Part shown: in pieces, positions 6,738 to 14,352 of the stretch
How positions within the stretch are numbered: the stretch's first letter is position 1
Layout of the letters: each line of letters starts with the position of its first letter
Assembly (NCBI GenBank): GCA_947627045.1
Contig: CANQUM010000013.1
Location: forward strand, 1-48,211
DNA: 48,211 nt
From: an uncultured Clostridia bacterium
Lineage (GTDB): Bacteria; Bacillota; Clostridia; Oscillospirales; Ruminococcaceae
Direction of reading: 5' to 3'
Translations under genes and position numbers: made by a program
The notes under the pieces: model-generated
What the model saw: the letters and a program-made list of their open reading frames with translations, nothing else
What the model was told of the DNA's origin: nothing
Database searches by the model: none

Positions 6738-6821
6738 AAAATTCCCTGCCAGTACTGCAAATACTGGCAGGGATAAGGGAATAATGGAAAGCATAGAGTT
6801 TCCTCTATACTATATTTTGAC
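6738..6821 (-). ncRNA. Candidate small RNA antisense to the repressor 3' region
   Basis: A perfect minus-strand promoter (6828-6856) should start a transcript near 6821. Within it are a hairpin ATAGAG-GAAA-CTCTAT with a GNRA loop (6793-6808) and an 11-bp perfect hairpin (6744-6754/6762-6772). The second is followed on the minus strand by the U-rich run GAATTTTATTATATTT, i.e. an intrinsic terminator. The RNA would be about 80 bases long and end 8 bases downstream of the repressor stop. No ORF is present. Confidence 0.45.
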
Positions 6822-6827
6822 AAAAAT

Positions 6828-6856
6828 ATTATATGACATTTTCAAAATAATGTCAA
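6828..6856 (-). promoter_or_regulatory. Perfect consensus promoter with internal dyad
   Basis: On the minus strand TTGACA (6851-6856), 17 bases, TATAAT (6828-6833). The spacer is a dyad TGACATT-N8-AATGTCA (6834-6855) that shares TGACATTT with the operator at 6191-6210, so the phage repressor may control it. No gene lies directly downstream in that direction other than the antisense strand of the repressor. Confidence 0.65.
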
Positions 6857-6872
6857 CAGGAGGAAGTTCAAT

Positions 6873-7964
6873 ATGAAAAAAAGACTAATTAACATTATAA
6901 TTTTACTCGTCATGATGCTTAGTTTTACTGCTAGTCCTTCGAGTGCACTGGAAACTGTACAAAACCTATACACTAAAAAAACATATATATCACTTGGGCA
7001 AACATGCAAGGGTACAATAGAGCCTAATGGAAATAATGAATATTATTATGTGTTTTCAATTCCAACCGCACAAAAAGTCAGAATCTATATCGGTAATTAC
7101 AAAAAATTAAATGATAATTATAGCGGTTTCTATTTATTTGAATCGGACGATATAATAACACACTATAAGGATTATACTTATATATCTAAACATTCTTTAG
7201 AAACTTACAATATCTTATCTGAATTTAAAAATCCAAGTGCCTATTCATTTAACTTAAATCATCTTAAAATTAATACTACTACTGACGGTACAGGATATAT
7301 TGATAAATTTTTGCCCATAGGAACATATTATTTGGGCATAGAATCTTTTTCAAATACGAACATAAGTTATTCCGTAAACGTTTCAGACATGCCTAAATCA
7401 GCTTTACAGATGTCTGCGAAAAAAGCTATGGAAAAAGCAAAAATCAAAAAGCTTAAAGTTAAAAGTAAAACCAATAATAAAATTACTGTAGCATGGAAGA
7501 GGATAAAAAAAGCTAATGGGTATCAGGTTCAGATTTCTAAAAATAAACGATTTAAAAATAAAGTATTGAAAAAAATTTCACCGCAAGGGTGGTTTTATAT
7601 AAATAAAACAAAAAAATTAACAATTAAAAATCTAAAAAGCGGAACGAAATATTACATAAGAGTTAGAGCGTATGCAACATATAAAAATGTTTACGATAAT
7701 AAGAAAAGGTTATATGGTCCGTGGAGTAAAGTTAAATCAGTAAAGACAAAGGCATTAGTAAAGACAAAGAAAACGACTAAAAAGGTAAGTCATACTACTT
7801 CAGCTATACCATATGGTTTCACTTATGTATTAAATTCGGATTCTATGAAAGTGCATATAAGTGGCTGCAGAACATTTAAGTACGAAAGTCAATATCCGAC
7901 GACTGATGATTTAGATTGGGCTTTGCGTAATGGCTATTCCTTATGCGGAGTATGTTTTAGATAA
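6873..7964 (+). CDS. Secreted Fn3-domain protein carried by the prophage (possible lysogenic-conversion gene)
   Basis: A 363-residue protein with a clear signal peptide (residues 1-25, ending SPSSALE). Residues 30-170 form a beta-rich region of unknown type. Residues about 185-290 are the lysine-rich fibronectin-III-like module also seen in the proteins at 14353, 22506 and 42509 (KIKKLKVKS, ITVAWKRI, GYQVQISKN, YYIRVRAY, GPWSKVK). The C-terminus has a short cysteine motif, VHISGCRTF ... YSLCGVC, which resembles the HxxxC...CxxC tail of some secreted nuclease-family proteins and may bind zinc. AGGAGG lies 9 bases upstream of the start. Its place between repressor and integrase, expressed in the lysogen, is typical of phage cargo. 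Confidence 0.75.
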   Translation: MKKRLINIIILLVMMLSFTASPSSALETVQNLYTKKTYISLGQTCKGTIEPNGNNEYYYVFSIPTAQKVRIYIGNYKKLNDNYSGFYLFESDDIITHYKDYTYISKHSLETYNILSEFKNPSAYSFNLNHLKINTTTDGTGYIDKFLPIGTYYLGIESFSNTNISYSVNVSDMPKSALQMSAKKAMEKAKIKKLKVKSKTNNKITVAWKRIKKANGYQVQISKNKRFKNKVLKKISPQGWFYINKTKKLTIKNLKSGTKYYIRVRAYATYKNVYDNKKRLYGPWSKVKSVKTKALVKTKKTTKKVSHTTSAIPYGFTYVLNSDSMKVHISGCRTFKYESQYPTTDDLDWALRNGYSLCGVCFR

Positions 7965-8045
7965 ATATAAAAAAATAATAAAACGCCCCTGCTGAGCTGG
8001 CACTCAACAGAGGCAGGAAGTGACTAATTAACCCCCCGTGAATAT

Positions 8046-8073
8046 AAAGGGCTAATTATGCCCTTTTATTTTA
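8046..8073 (+). terminator. Intrinsic terminator between cargo gene and integrase
   Basis: A 7-bp stem AAAGGGC (8046-8052) and GCCCTTT (8060-8066) with a 7-base loop is followed by TATTTTA. A second imperfect GC-rich hairpin lies just upstream at about 7984-8018. Together they end the 6873 transcript. Confidence 0.75.
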
Positions 8074-8112
8074 GCATAACATTTTTTGTATGTCAAGATA
8101 GGAGAAAAAATA

Positions 8113-9273
8113 ATGGGAAAGACGAAAAGCAGGGCTAACGGAGACGGCACTTTTTTCTATAATGAAACTAAAAAACTGTGGGTAGGACAGATAACTTTAG
8201 GCGTTCAGGATAACGGCAAGCCAAAAAGAGTAACTAAGTATGGAAAAACAAGAAAAGAAGTCAAAACCAAGATTGAGGAATACAAGTCAGAGCTTGGCGG
8301 TAGGGAAGTACCGAACAAGAATAGCATTACACTAGTTGAGCTAATGGAGCAACTTGCCCAACAGAGCTATGATTTAAACGAAATATCAGAGTCAACATAT
8401 TACCGAAAAAAAGAGACAATTAAGATATATAAAAAGCATAATATTTCAAATATACCTATTCAAAGGCTTACTGAGCAAGACGTGCTAGAGTTTTATAAAT
8501 CAATTACAAACTATTCAAATTCTGTAATAGGGAAGCTAAGCGGAATTTTAAAGTCCACACTGAAAGAAGCTATACGGTTGCGAATAATCAATGTGAATGT
8601 TGCAGAATATGCAAAGCTACCCAAATCTGATAAGCCGGATAAAAAGGTAGAAGCGTTTACAATAGACGAGCAGAAAGAGTTAATAAAGGTATTAAGTACA
8701 GAAAAGGTTTTATATAAAAATCAGTTGTTACTTAGTATGTATACAGGAATGAGAATGGGCGAGATAAACGCCTTAACTATTGATTGTATTGATTTAGATA
8801 ATAATAGGTTAGAAATTAAGCGTACCATAGCACGAGGAGAAAAAGGACGTCCGATCTTAGGTAAGACGGCTAAGACCAAAGCCGGACAAAGAACAATAAT
8901 GCTCAATGACATAGCCAAAAGGATTATTGAAGCTGCTCTAAAAGAAGCAAAGGAAAACGAAAACAACTTGATTTTTTTAGATAAACGTGGTAAACTAATA
9001 TCAACAGTTCAAGTCAACAGTGAATTTAAAAGGTTTTGCCAAAAACATGACATCGGAAAAGGCTGGAACGTAAATCAACATATGTTAAGGCATACTTATG
9101 CAACTAGATGTATAGAAAGCGGAATGCCTGCAACAGTTCTACAAAAAATACTAGGACATACAGATATAAGTACTACATTAAACACTTATTGTGATGTTTT
9201 TGCAGAGTATGAAAGGCAGAATGTAGATCAAAGTTACGACTATTTTGTCAAGTCAGGGCTTGTATTGCAATAA
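8113..9273 (+). CDS. int: Tyrosine recombinase / phage integrase
   Basis: A 386-residue integrase. The start at 8113 (MGKTKSRANGDG) has GGAGA 8 bases upstream, while the longer frame from 8086 has none. Domains: an N-terminal AP2-like arm-binding domain (about 8-62), a SAM-like core-binding domain (about 70-165), and a catalytic domain (about 180-375). The active-site set is complete: R214 (TGMRMGE), H323 and R326 (HMLRHTYAT), H349 (LGHTD) and nucleophile Y359 (NTYCDV). It cuts and joins attP/attB sites through a 3'-phosphotyrosine. It lies at the right end of the element and reads outward, so attR should lie shortly downstream (9274-9750). The partner att site is outside the window. Confidence 0.95.
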   Translation: MGKTKSRANGDGTFFYNETKKLWVGQITLGVQDNGKPKRVTKYGKTRKEVKTKIEEYKSELGGREVPNKNSITLVELMEQLAQQSYDLNEISESTYYRKKETIKIYKKHNISNIPIQRLTEQDVLEFYKSITNYSNSVIGKLSGILKSTLKEAIRLRIINVNVAEYAKLPKSDKPDKKVEAFTIDEQKELIKVLSTEKVLYKNQLLLSMYTGMRMGEINALTIDCIDLDNNRLEIKRTIARGEKGRPILGKTAKTKAGQRTIMLNDIAKRIIEAALKEAKENENNLIFLDKRGKLISTVQVNSEFKRFCQKHDIGKGWNVNQHMLRHTYATRCIESGMPATVLQKILGHTDISTTLNTYCDVFAEYERQNVDQSYDYFVKSGLVLQ

Positions 9274-9583
9274 GTACTGCAACTGTGATTTATTTTATGT
9301 GTTATACATTTATATGAAATAAAAAATTAATAAAAAGAGCAAGATTTATAGGCTTAAAACCAACAAATATAAATTCAAATTAATTGCAATTATGTTAGTT
9401 TCTTCTACCCCAGCCACCGGCAAGTTGCCGGAGCCTGTTCGCGTTTCACATTTTGTGGAACGTGAATTTTTTATATCTCGCGTTAGTATTTACATCTTAT
9501 TTGCTAAGAATTTACAACATCGTAACATTGCATGTCTGCTCCACGTACTGATATAGTGCGTGGATTTTTTATACGATAATAAA
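9274..9583. other. Gap after the integrase: possible att region, REP-like hairpin and two terminators
   Basis: No gene is visible. The hairpin CCGGCA-agt-TGCCGG (9417-9431), preceded by AGCCA, belongs to the same family as those at 2461 and 14113. A hairpin at 9442-9462 (CGTTTCAC with GTGGAACG) is followed by TGAATTTTTT, and one at 9540-9564 (TCCACG with CGTGGA) is followed by TTTTTT. The right attachment site of the element should be here or in the following leader, but it cannot be defined without the left end. Confidence 0.55.
9540..9570 (+). terminator. Intrinsic terminator upstream of the R-M genes
   Basis: The stem TCCACG/CGTGGA, with further inner pairs AC/GT, is followed by six T residues. 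It would separate integrase-side transcription from the R-M operon. Confidence 0.75.
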
Positions 9584-9612
9584 TTGACATTTAACTGTCA
9601 TAGTAGTAAAAT
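9584..9612 (+). promoter_or_regulatory. Promoter of the restriction-modification operon with an overlapping dyad
   Basis: TTGACA (9584-9589), 17-base spacer, TAAAAT (9607-9612). A short dyad TGACA-TTTAAC-TGTCA (9585-9600) overlaps the -35 box and could be an operator. The leader to the first gene is about 140 bases. It holds a 17-codon mini-ORF (9660-9713, MELYLYTNDKVKKEKTI) of unclear meaning. Confidence 0.7.
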
Positions 9613-9752
9613 AATTATGGAAATAGAAGTAGACTTGAACTAATAAAAGGGAAAATCTTATGGAATTATATTTATATACTAATGATAAAGTCAAAAAAGA
9701 AAAAACAATATGATATAAGATAAAATAAGTTTAAAAATTTAGGGGGTATAAT

Positions 9753-10553
9753 ATGAACTACTGGACTAAAATAAGTGAAGAATTTGCTTCACAAAGAAAT
9801 TATTTAGATGAATTATATAAAGTTTATCCTATTTCGCCAAATTTAAGGCGAGAAATATCTAAAGAAAAAGAAAAGAATATAAAACTTGCATATGATTCTA
9901 AGAATAACATTGAATTAATAAAGCAATTACTTTCATTAGAATTGTTCCCAATAAAAGATTCTTATGTCGCTTTTTTAAAAAGAGATTTATCTGCTATTAA
10001 TAGGAATCCAGAAACTATTAATAGATTAGCTGGTAATCTTTATCAAATGGGTTTTGATGAAATTATAGAAAAATGTACACAACCTAAAGAAACTAATAGA
10101 CAAATTGGTCCTATGTTTAAACAGTGGATAGATAAAGGAATGATTGGTGTAGAAGTTATAAAAAATCAGGAGGATTTTTTAAACTCTAATTCAAATTGCG
10201 TTTTTAATTCATCAGATATGGAAATGGAAAAATTTGCTCATACATATTTAGGATATAATAGAGAAAAAGGGATTGACTTTATTGCTAAATTTAATAATAA
10301 GTATATTTTTGCAGAAGCAAAATTTTTATCTGACTTTGGAGGACATCAAAATGCTCAATTTGATGATGCAGTTAGTACAATGAGTGCACCTATAGAAAAT
10401 AAATTAGTAGAAAATGACGTAATACCAATTTCAATTTTAGATGGTGTACTTTATATAAAAGGAAACAATAAAATGTATAGATACTTAGAAGAACATCCAG
10501 ATCAATTAATAATGTCTTCACTAGTGTTAAGGGAGTATCTATATTCAATTTAA
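9753..10553 (+). CDS. Type II restriction endonuclease (PD-(D/E)XK)
   Basis: A 266-residue protein directly upstream of a DNA methyltransferase. The nuclease core is visible near residues 165-205: GID (D175) followed by FAEAK (E188, K190), a textbook D...ExK site on adjacent strands. The N-terminal 120 residues are helical and probably help recognise DNA. The overall layout reminds me of Tsp45I-like enzymes, but this is from memory. Expected role: cut unmethylated invading DNA at the site protected by the downstream enzyme. Codon use is very A/T-rich compared with neighbours, which suggests horizontal transfer. GGGGG at 9741-9745 serves as the ribosome site. Confidence 0.75.
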   Translation: MNYWTKISEEFASQRNYLDELYKVYPISPNLRREISKEKEKNIKLAYDSKNNIELIKQLLSLELFPIKDSYVAFLKRDLSAINRNPETINRLAGNLYQMGFDEIIEKCTQPKETNRQIGPMFKQWIDKGMIGVEVIKNQEDFLNSNSNCVFNSSDMEMEKFAHTYLGYNREKGIDFIAKFNNKYIFAEAKFLSDFGGHQNAQFDDAVSTMSAPIENKLVENDVIPISILDGVLYIKGNNKMYRYLEEHPDQLIMSSLVLREYLYSI

Positions 10554-10570
10554 CATTTGGGAGAAAATAT

Positions 10571-11680
10571 ATGGAGTTAGTGTTTGAAGGTAAAAAAAAT
10601 AGAAAAGATGTTATAAATGATGCTGAAAAAATGTGTTCACAATATTCATTAAATGTTGAAAATGACAAATCGATTTTATTTAAAGGGGATAATATAAAAG
10701 TCTTATCATTATTACAAAAGAAATATAAAGGGAAAATTGACTTAATATATATTGATCCACCTTTTAATACAAATCAAGATTTTATAATGGATACCGAAAG
10801 GGCTAACTCAATCAGTTATTCAAAAAGTGGTAAAATTGCATATTCTGATAAGATGACAATGGAACAATATTTGGAATTTATACGAGAAAGACTAATTTTG
10901 ATGTACGAATTATTATCAGATAGAGGCTCAATATATTTTCATATTGATTATAAAATAGGTCATTATATAAAGATTATAATGGATGAAATTTTTGGAGAAC
11001 AAAATTTTAAAAATGATATAGCCAGAATAAAATCAAATCCCAAAAATTTTTATAGAAAAGCGTATGGAAATGAAAAAGATTCAATATTATTTTATGCGAA
11101 ACAATACGATAAAAACATTTGGAATGATATTAAAATTCCATTAGATAAAGAAGAAATAAATAAAAGGTTTAAGAAAACAGATGATAATGGTAGAAAATAT
11201 ACAACAATTCCTTTGCACGCACCGGGGGAAACTAAAGGAGTAACAGGACAGCCATGGAGAAATATGTCTGTTCCTAAAGGAAGACATTGGAGAAAAGATC
11301 CAAAAGAATTTGACAAATTGGATAACGAAGGTAGAATTGAATGGTCATCAAAAGGAAATCCTAGAATAATTAAATATGCAGATGAACATGAAGGAAAGAA
11401 AATACAAGACATATGGAAATTTAAAGATCCGCAAAAGCCAATCTATCCTACAGAAAAAAATGAGTTGCTTTTAGAACAGATCATTAAGCAATCATCCACT
11501 GAAGACAGTATTATTATGGATTGTTTTGCAGGAAGTGGTACAACATTAAATGCAGCATTCAATTTGAATAGAAAATGGATTGGAGTTGATGAATCTAATT
11601 TAGCAATAGATACTATAAAAAAGAAAAGGATAGGAGATTATTTATATATAGATATTGAAAAAACGACATTGAAAATATAG
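10571..11680 (+). CDS. Type II DNA methyltransferase (adenine-specific, beta class)
   Basis: A 369-residue enzyme. Motif IV is DPPF (62-65, in YIDPPFNTN) and motif I is FAGSG (319-323), so the order is IV...I (beta group). A long central region (about 150-290), including the PGETKGVTGQPW stretch, is the target-recognition insert. It is related in style to the Mod subunits of type III systems, but no res helicase gene is present. It should protect the host by methylating the site cut by the 9753 enzyme. It starts 17 bases after that gene, so both share one transcript. The recognition sequence is unknown. Confidence 0.88.
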   Translation: MELVFEGKKNRKDVINDAEKMCSQYSLNVENDKSILFKGDNIKVLSLLQKKYKGKIDLIYIDPPFNTNQDFIMDTERANSISYSKSGKIAYSDKMTMEQYLEFIRERLILMYELLSDRGSIYFHIDYKIGHYIKIIMDEIFGEQNFKNDIARIKSNPKNFYRKAYGNEKDSILFYAKQYDKNIWNDIKIPLDKEEINKRFKKTDDNGRKYTTIPLHAPGETKGVTGQPWRNMSVPKGRHWRKDPKEFDKLDNEGRIEWSSKGNPRIIKYADEHEGKKIQDIWKFKDPQKPIYPTEKNELLLEQIIKQSSTEDSIIMDCFAGSGTTLNAAFNLNRKWIGVDESNLAIDTIKKKRIGDYLYIDIEKTTLKI

Positions 11681-11865
11681 CATATAATAATCAATTAAAT
11701 TTGTGGAATGGGTTAATTAAAACTTCTAATGTAGTAAATGAATTTTAAATAATAAATTGATAATATAACATTAGACACAAAAATTTAAGTTGAATATAAT
11801 TTATATAAAAAATGTATTTATATACTATTGATAATTATTTTTAATAGTGCAGAAAGGTGATAATT

Positions 11866-12177
11866 ATGAAGGCTTTATCAAAAATCATTTTAATTGTAGT
11901 ATCAATTGTATGTATTTGCATTGGATTTAATAATTTGAGCCATACATATGAAATCGCAGAGCAGAAATATGATGAATATGTTTCTGATTTGCCTGCAAAT
12001 GATGACAGCACAGTTGAAATATCAACATTTGCATAAAAATATTTTGTATCAACAAGTATCAAAGAGGTAATAGCAATAAATGTTTGTATTTTTGCATTCG
12101 GATTGATTTTGGTGTTAATTCTGATTATTGACTTTATCAAGTGGGTGAACACTTGGGAAAAAGATAAGGATAAGTAA
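11866..12177 (+). pseudogene. Small two-span membrane protein interrupted by an in-frame stop
   Basis: The start ATG at 11866 has GAAAGGTG 7 bases upstream. The first 56 codons give a signal-like span (MKALSKIILIVVSIVCIC) and a hydrophilic segment, then TAA at 12034-12036. In the same frame 46 further codons follow, with a second membrane span (VCIFAFGLILVLILIIDF) and a charged end (TWEKDKDK), before TAA at 12175. Both halves read as one protein with no shift, so a nonsense mutation is the simplest view. A truncated one-span protein could still be made. It lies 28 bases upstream of the GH43 gene and may share its transcript. Confidence 0.55.
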
Positions 12178-12205
12178 TTTATAAACCGATATATAGGAGG
12201 CATTT

Positions 12206-13678
12206 ATGAAATATACAAACCCTGTTGTTAAGGGCTTCTATCCCGACCCTAGCGTTTGTTTTGCAAATGGTAAATTCTATATGGTGTGCAGTTCGTTTCA
12301 GTATTTTCCGGGAGTACCGCTGTTTGAAAGCGAAAATCTTGTGAACTGGACGCAGATAGGTCACGTTTTGACTCGTAAAAGTCAGGTGATGCTTGAGAAA
12401 ATAAACAGCTCGGGAGGGGTTTTTGCTCCGACTATTAGATACAGCAACGGCAGATTTTATATGGTAACGACCAACGATACCACACATCAGAATTTTTATG
12501 TTTACACCGATGATATTTATGGTGAGTGGTCTGAACCTATTTATGTGGATCAGGGAGGTATTGACCCGTCTCTGTATTTTGAAAACGGTAAAGCGTATTT
12601 TATAAGCAACGGAACTGACGATTACGGCGTCGGAGGAGTTGTTCAGTGCGAAATAAATATTGAAACAGGAGAGAAGCTCACTCACAGTAAATCTATCTGG
12701 CAGGGCTCCGGCGGACGCTTTCTCGAAAGCCCTCATATGTATAAAATTAAAGGGAAATACTATCTTATGGCTGCCGAAGGCGGAACAGAGTACGGTCATA
12801 TGATTACATACGCTAGAGCGGAAAGCATTTGGGGCGAATTTGAAAACTATCCGCATAATCCTGTTCTCACAAACCGCAATAAAGCACCTTTTATAATTCA
12901 GGGTATCGGGCACGGTGATTTGATAAAAGATAAGTTTGGCGGCTGGCACATTCTAAGTCTAGGATTTCGTCAGATGGATTTATGGCGGCCGTATCATCAA
13001 CTTGGAAGAGAAGTTTTTTTAACACCTGTTAAATTTGATGAAAACGACTGGTTCACTGCCGGAAACGACGGCACAACCGACGAAAGTTATGAAATTCAAG
13101 GCGACTTTGTTCAGCAGGAAAAGAAACACTATACATTCGAAAATACTAAATGGAATATAGACTGGTGTTATCTCCGCCACCCTAATGAGGAAAATTATAA
13201 GTTATCGGATAGTAAATTGACCTTAAACGGCACAAGTATTACGCTTGATGAGGTAGATTCGCCGACATTTATTGGAATAAGACAAAAGGATTTTAATTTC
13301 ACTCTTTCCTGCAATGTTAATGTTCAAAACGGCGAGGGCGGTATAACCTTATATATGACCGAGAATGAGCATTACGATATTGCAATTAGCAGGGCTGAAA
13401 ACGGTTATGATGCTGTGCTGAAACTCAATATCGGTGGAATAAAGCATGTCCAAAACAGAGTTAGTCTTAAATGCGGCAGTGCAAAGCTGATTGTTCGTGC
13501 AAACAATTACTGCTATGACTTTATTGTTATTGACGAGGGTAAGGAAGTTAAGCTCGGCTGGGGTGATCCGAAATATCTTTCCAGCGAGGTAGCAGAGGGC
13601 TTTACAGGTGTAATTATGGCTCTTTATGCCATAAACGGCAAAGCTGAATTTGAAAACTTCGACTGCTTGTATGATTGA
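12206..13678 (+). CDS. Glycoside hydrolase family 43 (beta-xylosidase / alpha-L-arabinofuranosidase)
   Basis: A 490-residue protein without signal peptide, so it acts in the cytoplasm on imported oligosaccharides. The five-bladed propeller catalytic domain (about 1-310) has all three acidic residues: D14 (FYPDPS, base), D120 (GGIDPSLYF, pKa modulator) and E174 (FLESPHMY, acid). The C-terminal beta-sandwich (about 320-490) matches the accessory domain of XynB-type enzymes and narrows the active site. Expected activity is release of xylose or arabinose from short xylan fragments. AGGAGG lies 6 bases upstream, and a terminator follows at 13717. Exact substrate cannot be decided from sequence alone. 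Confidence 0.9.
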   Translation: MKYTNPVVKGFYPDPSVCFANGKFYMVCSSFQYFPGVPLFESENLVNWTQIGHVLTRKSQVMLEKINSSGGVFAPTIRYSNGRFYMVTTNDTTHQNFYVYTDDIYGEWSEPIYVDQGGIDPSLYFENGKAYFISNGTDDYGVGGVVQCEINIETGEKLTHSKSIWQGSGGRFLESPHMYKIKGKYYLMAAEGGTEYGHMITYARAESIWGEFENYPHNPVLTNRNKAPFIIQGIGHGDLIKDKFGGWHILSLGFRQMDLWRPYHQLGREVFLTPVKFDENDWFTAGNDGTTDESYEIQGDFVQQEKKHYTFENTKWNIDWCYLRHPNEENYKLSDSKLTLNGTSITLDEVDSPTFIGIRQKDFNFTLSCNVNVQNGEGGITLYMTENEHYDIAISRAENGYDAVLKLNIGGIKHVQNRVSLKCGSAKLIVRANNYCYDFIVIDEGKEVKLGWGDPKYLSSEVAEGFTGVIMALYAINGKAEFENFDCLYD

Positions 13679-13716
13679 TTTTTTGTAATTTTTTTATATA
13701 TAATACGGATATAAAT

Positions 13717-13757
13717 TTCACCTATTGGGCAAACTAATGCTGATAGGTGAATTTTTT
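13717..13757 (+). terminator. Intrinsic terminator of the GH43 gene
   Basis: A perfect 9-bp stem TTCACCTAT (13717-13725) and ATAGGTGAA (13743-13751) is followed by TTTTTT. Confidence 0.8.
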
Positions 13758-13805
13758 ATCTAAGATCAAGAGGGAGGTAAACCCTTTAATTGGGGTAGTT
13801 ATATT

Positions 13806-14087
13806 ATGGCAAAGAAAGGTATGAAGCGTCCTGACATAACGCACACACGTCCGCTTAATGAGCAGGCGGCAGTTCCTGAAATTCAGGGAAAGGCTAAAAG
13901 CGGTAAGGAAAAAGCTCGTCCGATTATACCGGGAACAAGTGCACCTGCACAAAAGGTGTATCATTCCACACCGCACAAGCACAGCGGAGATAAGCCGATT
14001 TCTAATGTTTATCCTGTGATAGATACTGATCTTGCAAGAGATAATCTTGAAAACGATATTCCTGATGCTGATTTGCAAGATCTATAG
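13806..14087 (+). CDS. Short conserved hypothetical protein
   Basis: A 93-residue, proline- and lysine-rich protein beginning MAKKGMKRPD and ending in an acidic helix (LENDIPDADLQDL). There is no hydrophobic core or membrane span, so it is probably largely disordered or a small binding protein. I recall similar short proteins in related Clostridia, but no function. The ribosome site is weak (GGGG 8 bases upstream). It follows the GH43 terminator, so it has its own transcript. Confidence 0.6.
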   Translation: MAKKGMKRPDITHTRPLNEQAAVPEIQGKAKSGKEKARPIIPGTSAPAQKVYHSTPHKHSGDKPISNVYPVIDTDLARDNLENDIPDADLQDL

Positions 14088-14112
14088 CAATTAGAAGCAG
14101 AGAGCAGGGCTA

Positions 14113-14129
14113 ACCGCCGAGCCGGCGGT
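14113..14129 (-). repeat. REP-like hairpin, copy related to those at 2461 and 9417
   Basis: The perfect 7-bp stem ACCGCCG/CGGCGGT with a 3-base loop reads, on the minus strand, AGAGCC ACCGCCG gct CGGCGGT. It differs from the 2461 copy by a swapped G-C/C-G pair that keeps the pairing. CTCTCT runs flank it, and AATCAATTAATAATT lies about 45 bases away. Confidence 0.6.
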
Positions 14130-14221
14130 GGCTCTCTGCCTTTGATAAGTTTGTAAAATGTGTTTAAATTATAATCAATTAATAATTGATAATTTACAAT
14201 GGATAATTGCAAAAGGCAAGA

Positions 14222-14259
14222 AAAAGCGTCCAAGTCATTTTATTGACCTGAACGCTTTT
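14222..14259. terminator. Bidirectional terminator between convergent genes
   Basis: The stem AAAAGCGT (14222-14229) pairs with ACGCTTTT (14252-14259), with an inner GTCA/TGAC. It lies between the 13806 gene and the leftward 14353 gene and has A/T tracts on both sides. Confidence 0.6.
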
Positions 14260-14352
14260 GTATTTTACGAATTTCAGCCCGCCGTTTTCTATGTTTTATT
14301 TGACGACCTTCCAAAGGCGGTATCGGATGCAACGTCACCGTTGCCTCGCCGT

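Noticed and set aside
9274-9752. tRNA gene serving as attachment site
   Set aside because: No cloverleaf or tRNA consensus could be found in the gap; the att core cannot be defined from one end.
11841-12949. Long minus-strand frames (120 and 256 codons) opposite the membrane-protein remnant and the GH43 gene
   Set aside because: They mirror genes on the plus strand, have no ribosome sites and give protein of unnatural composition.
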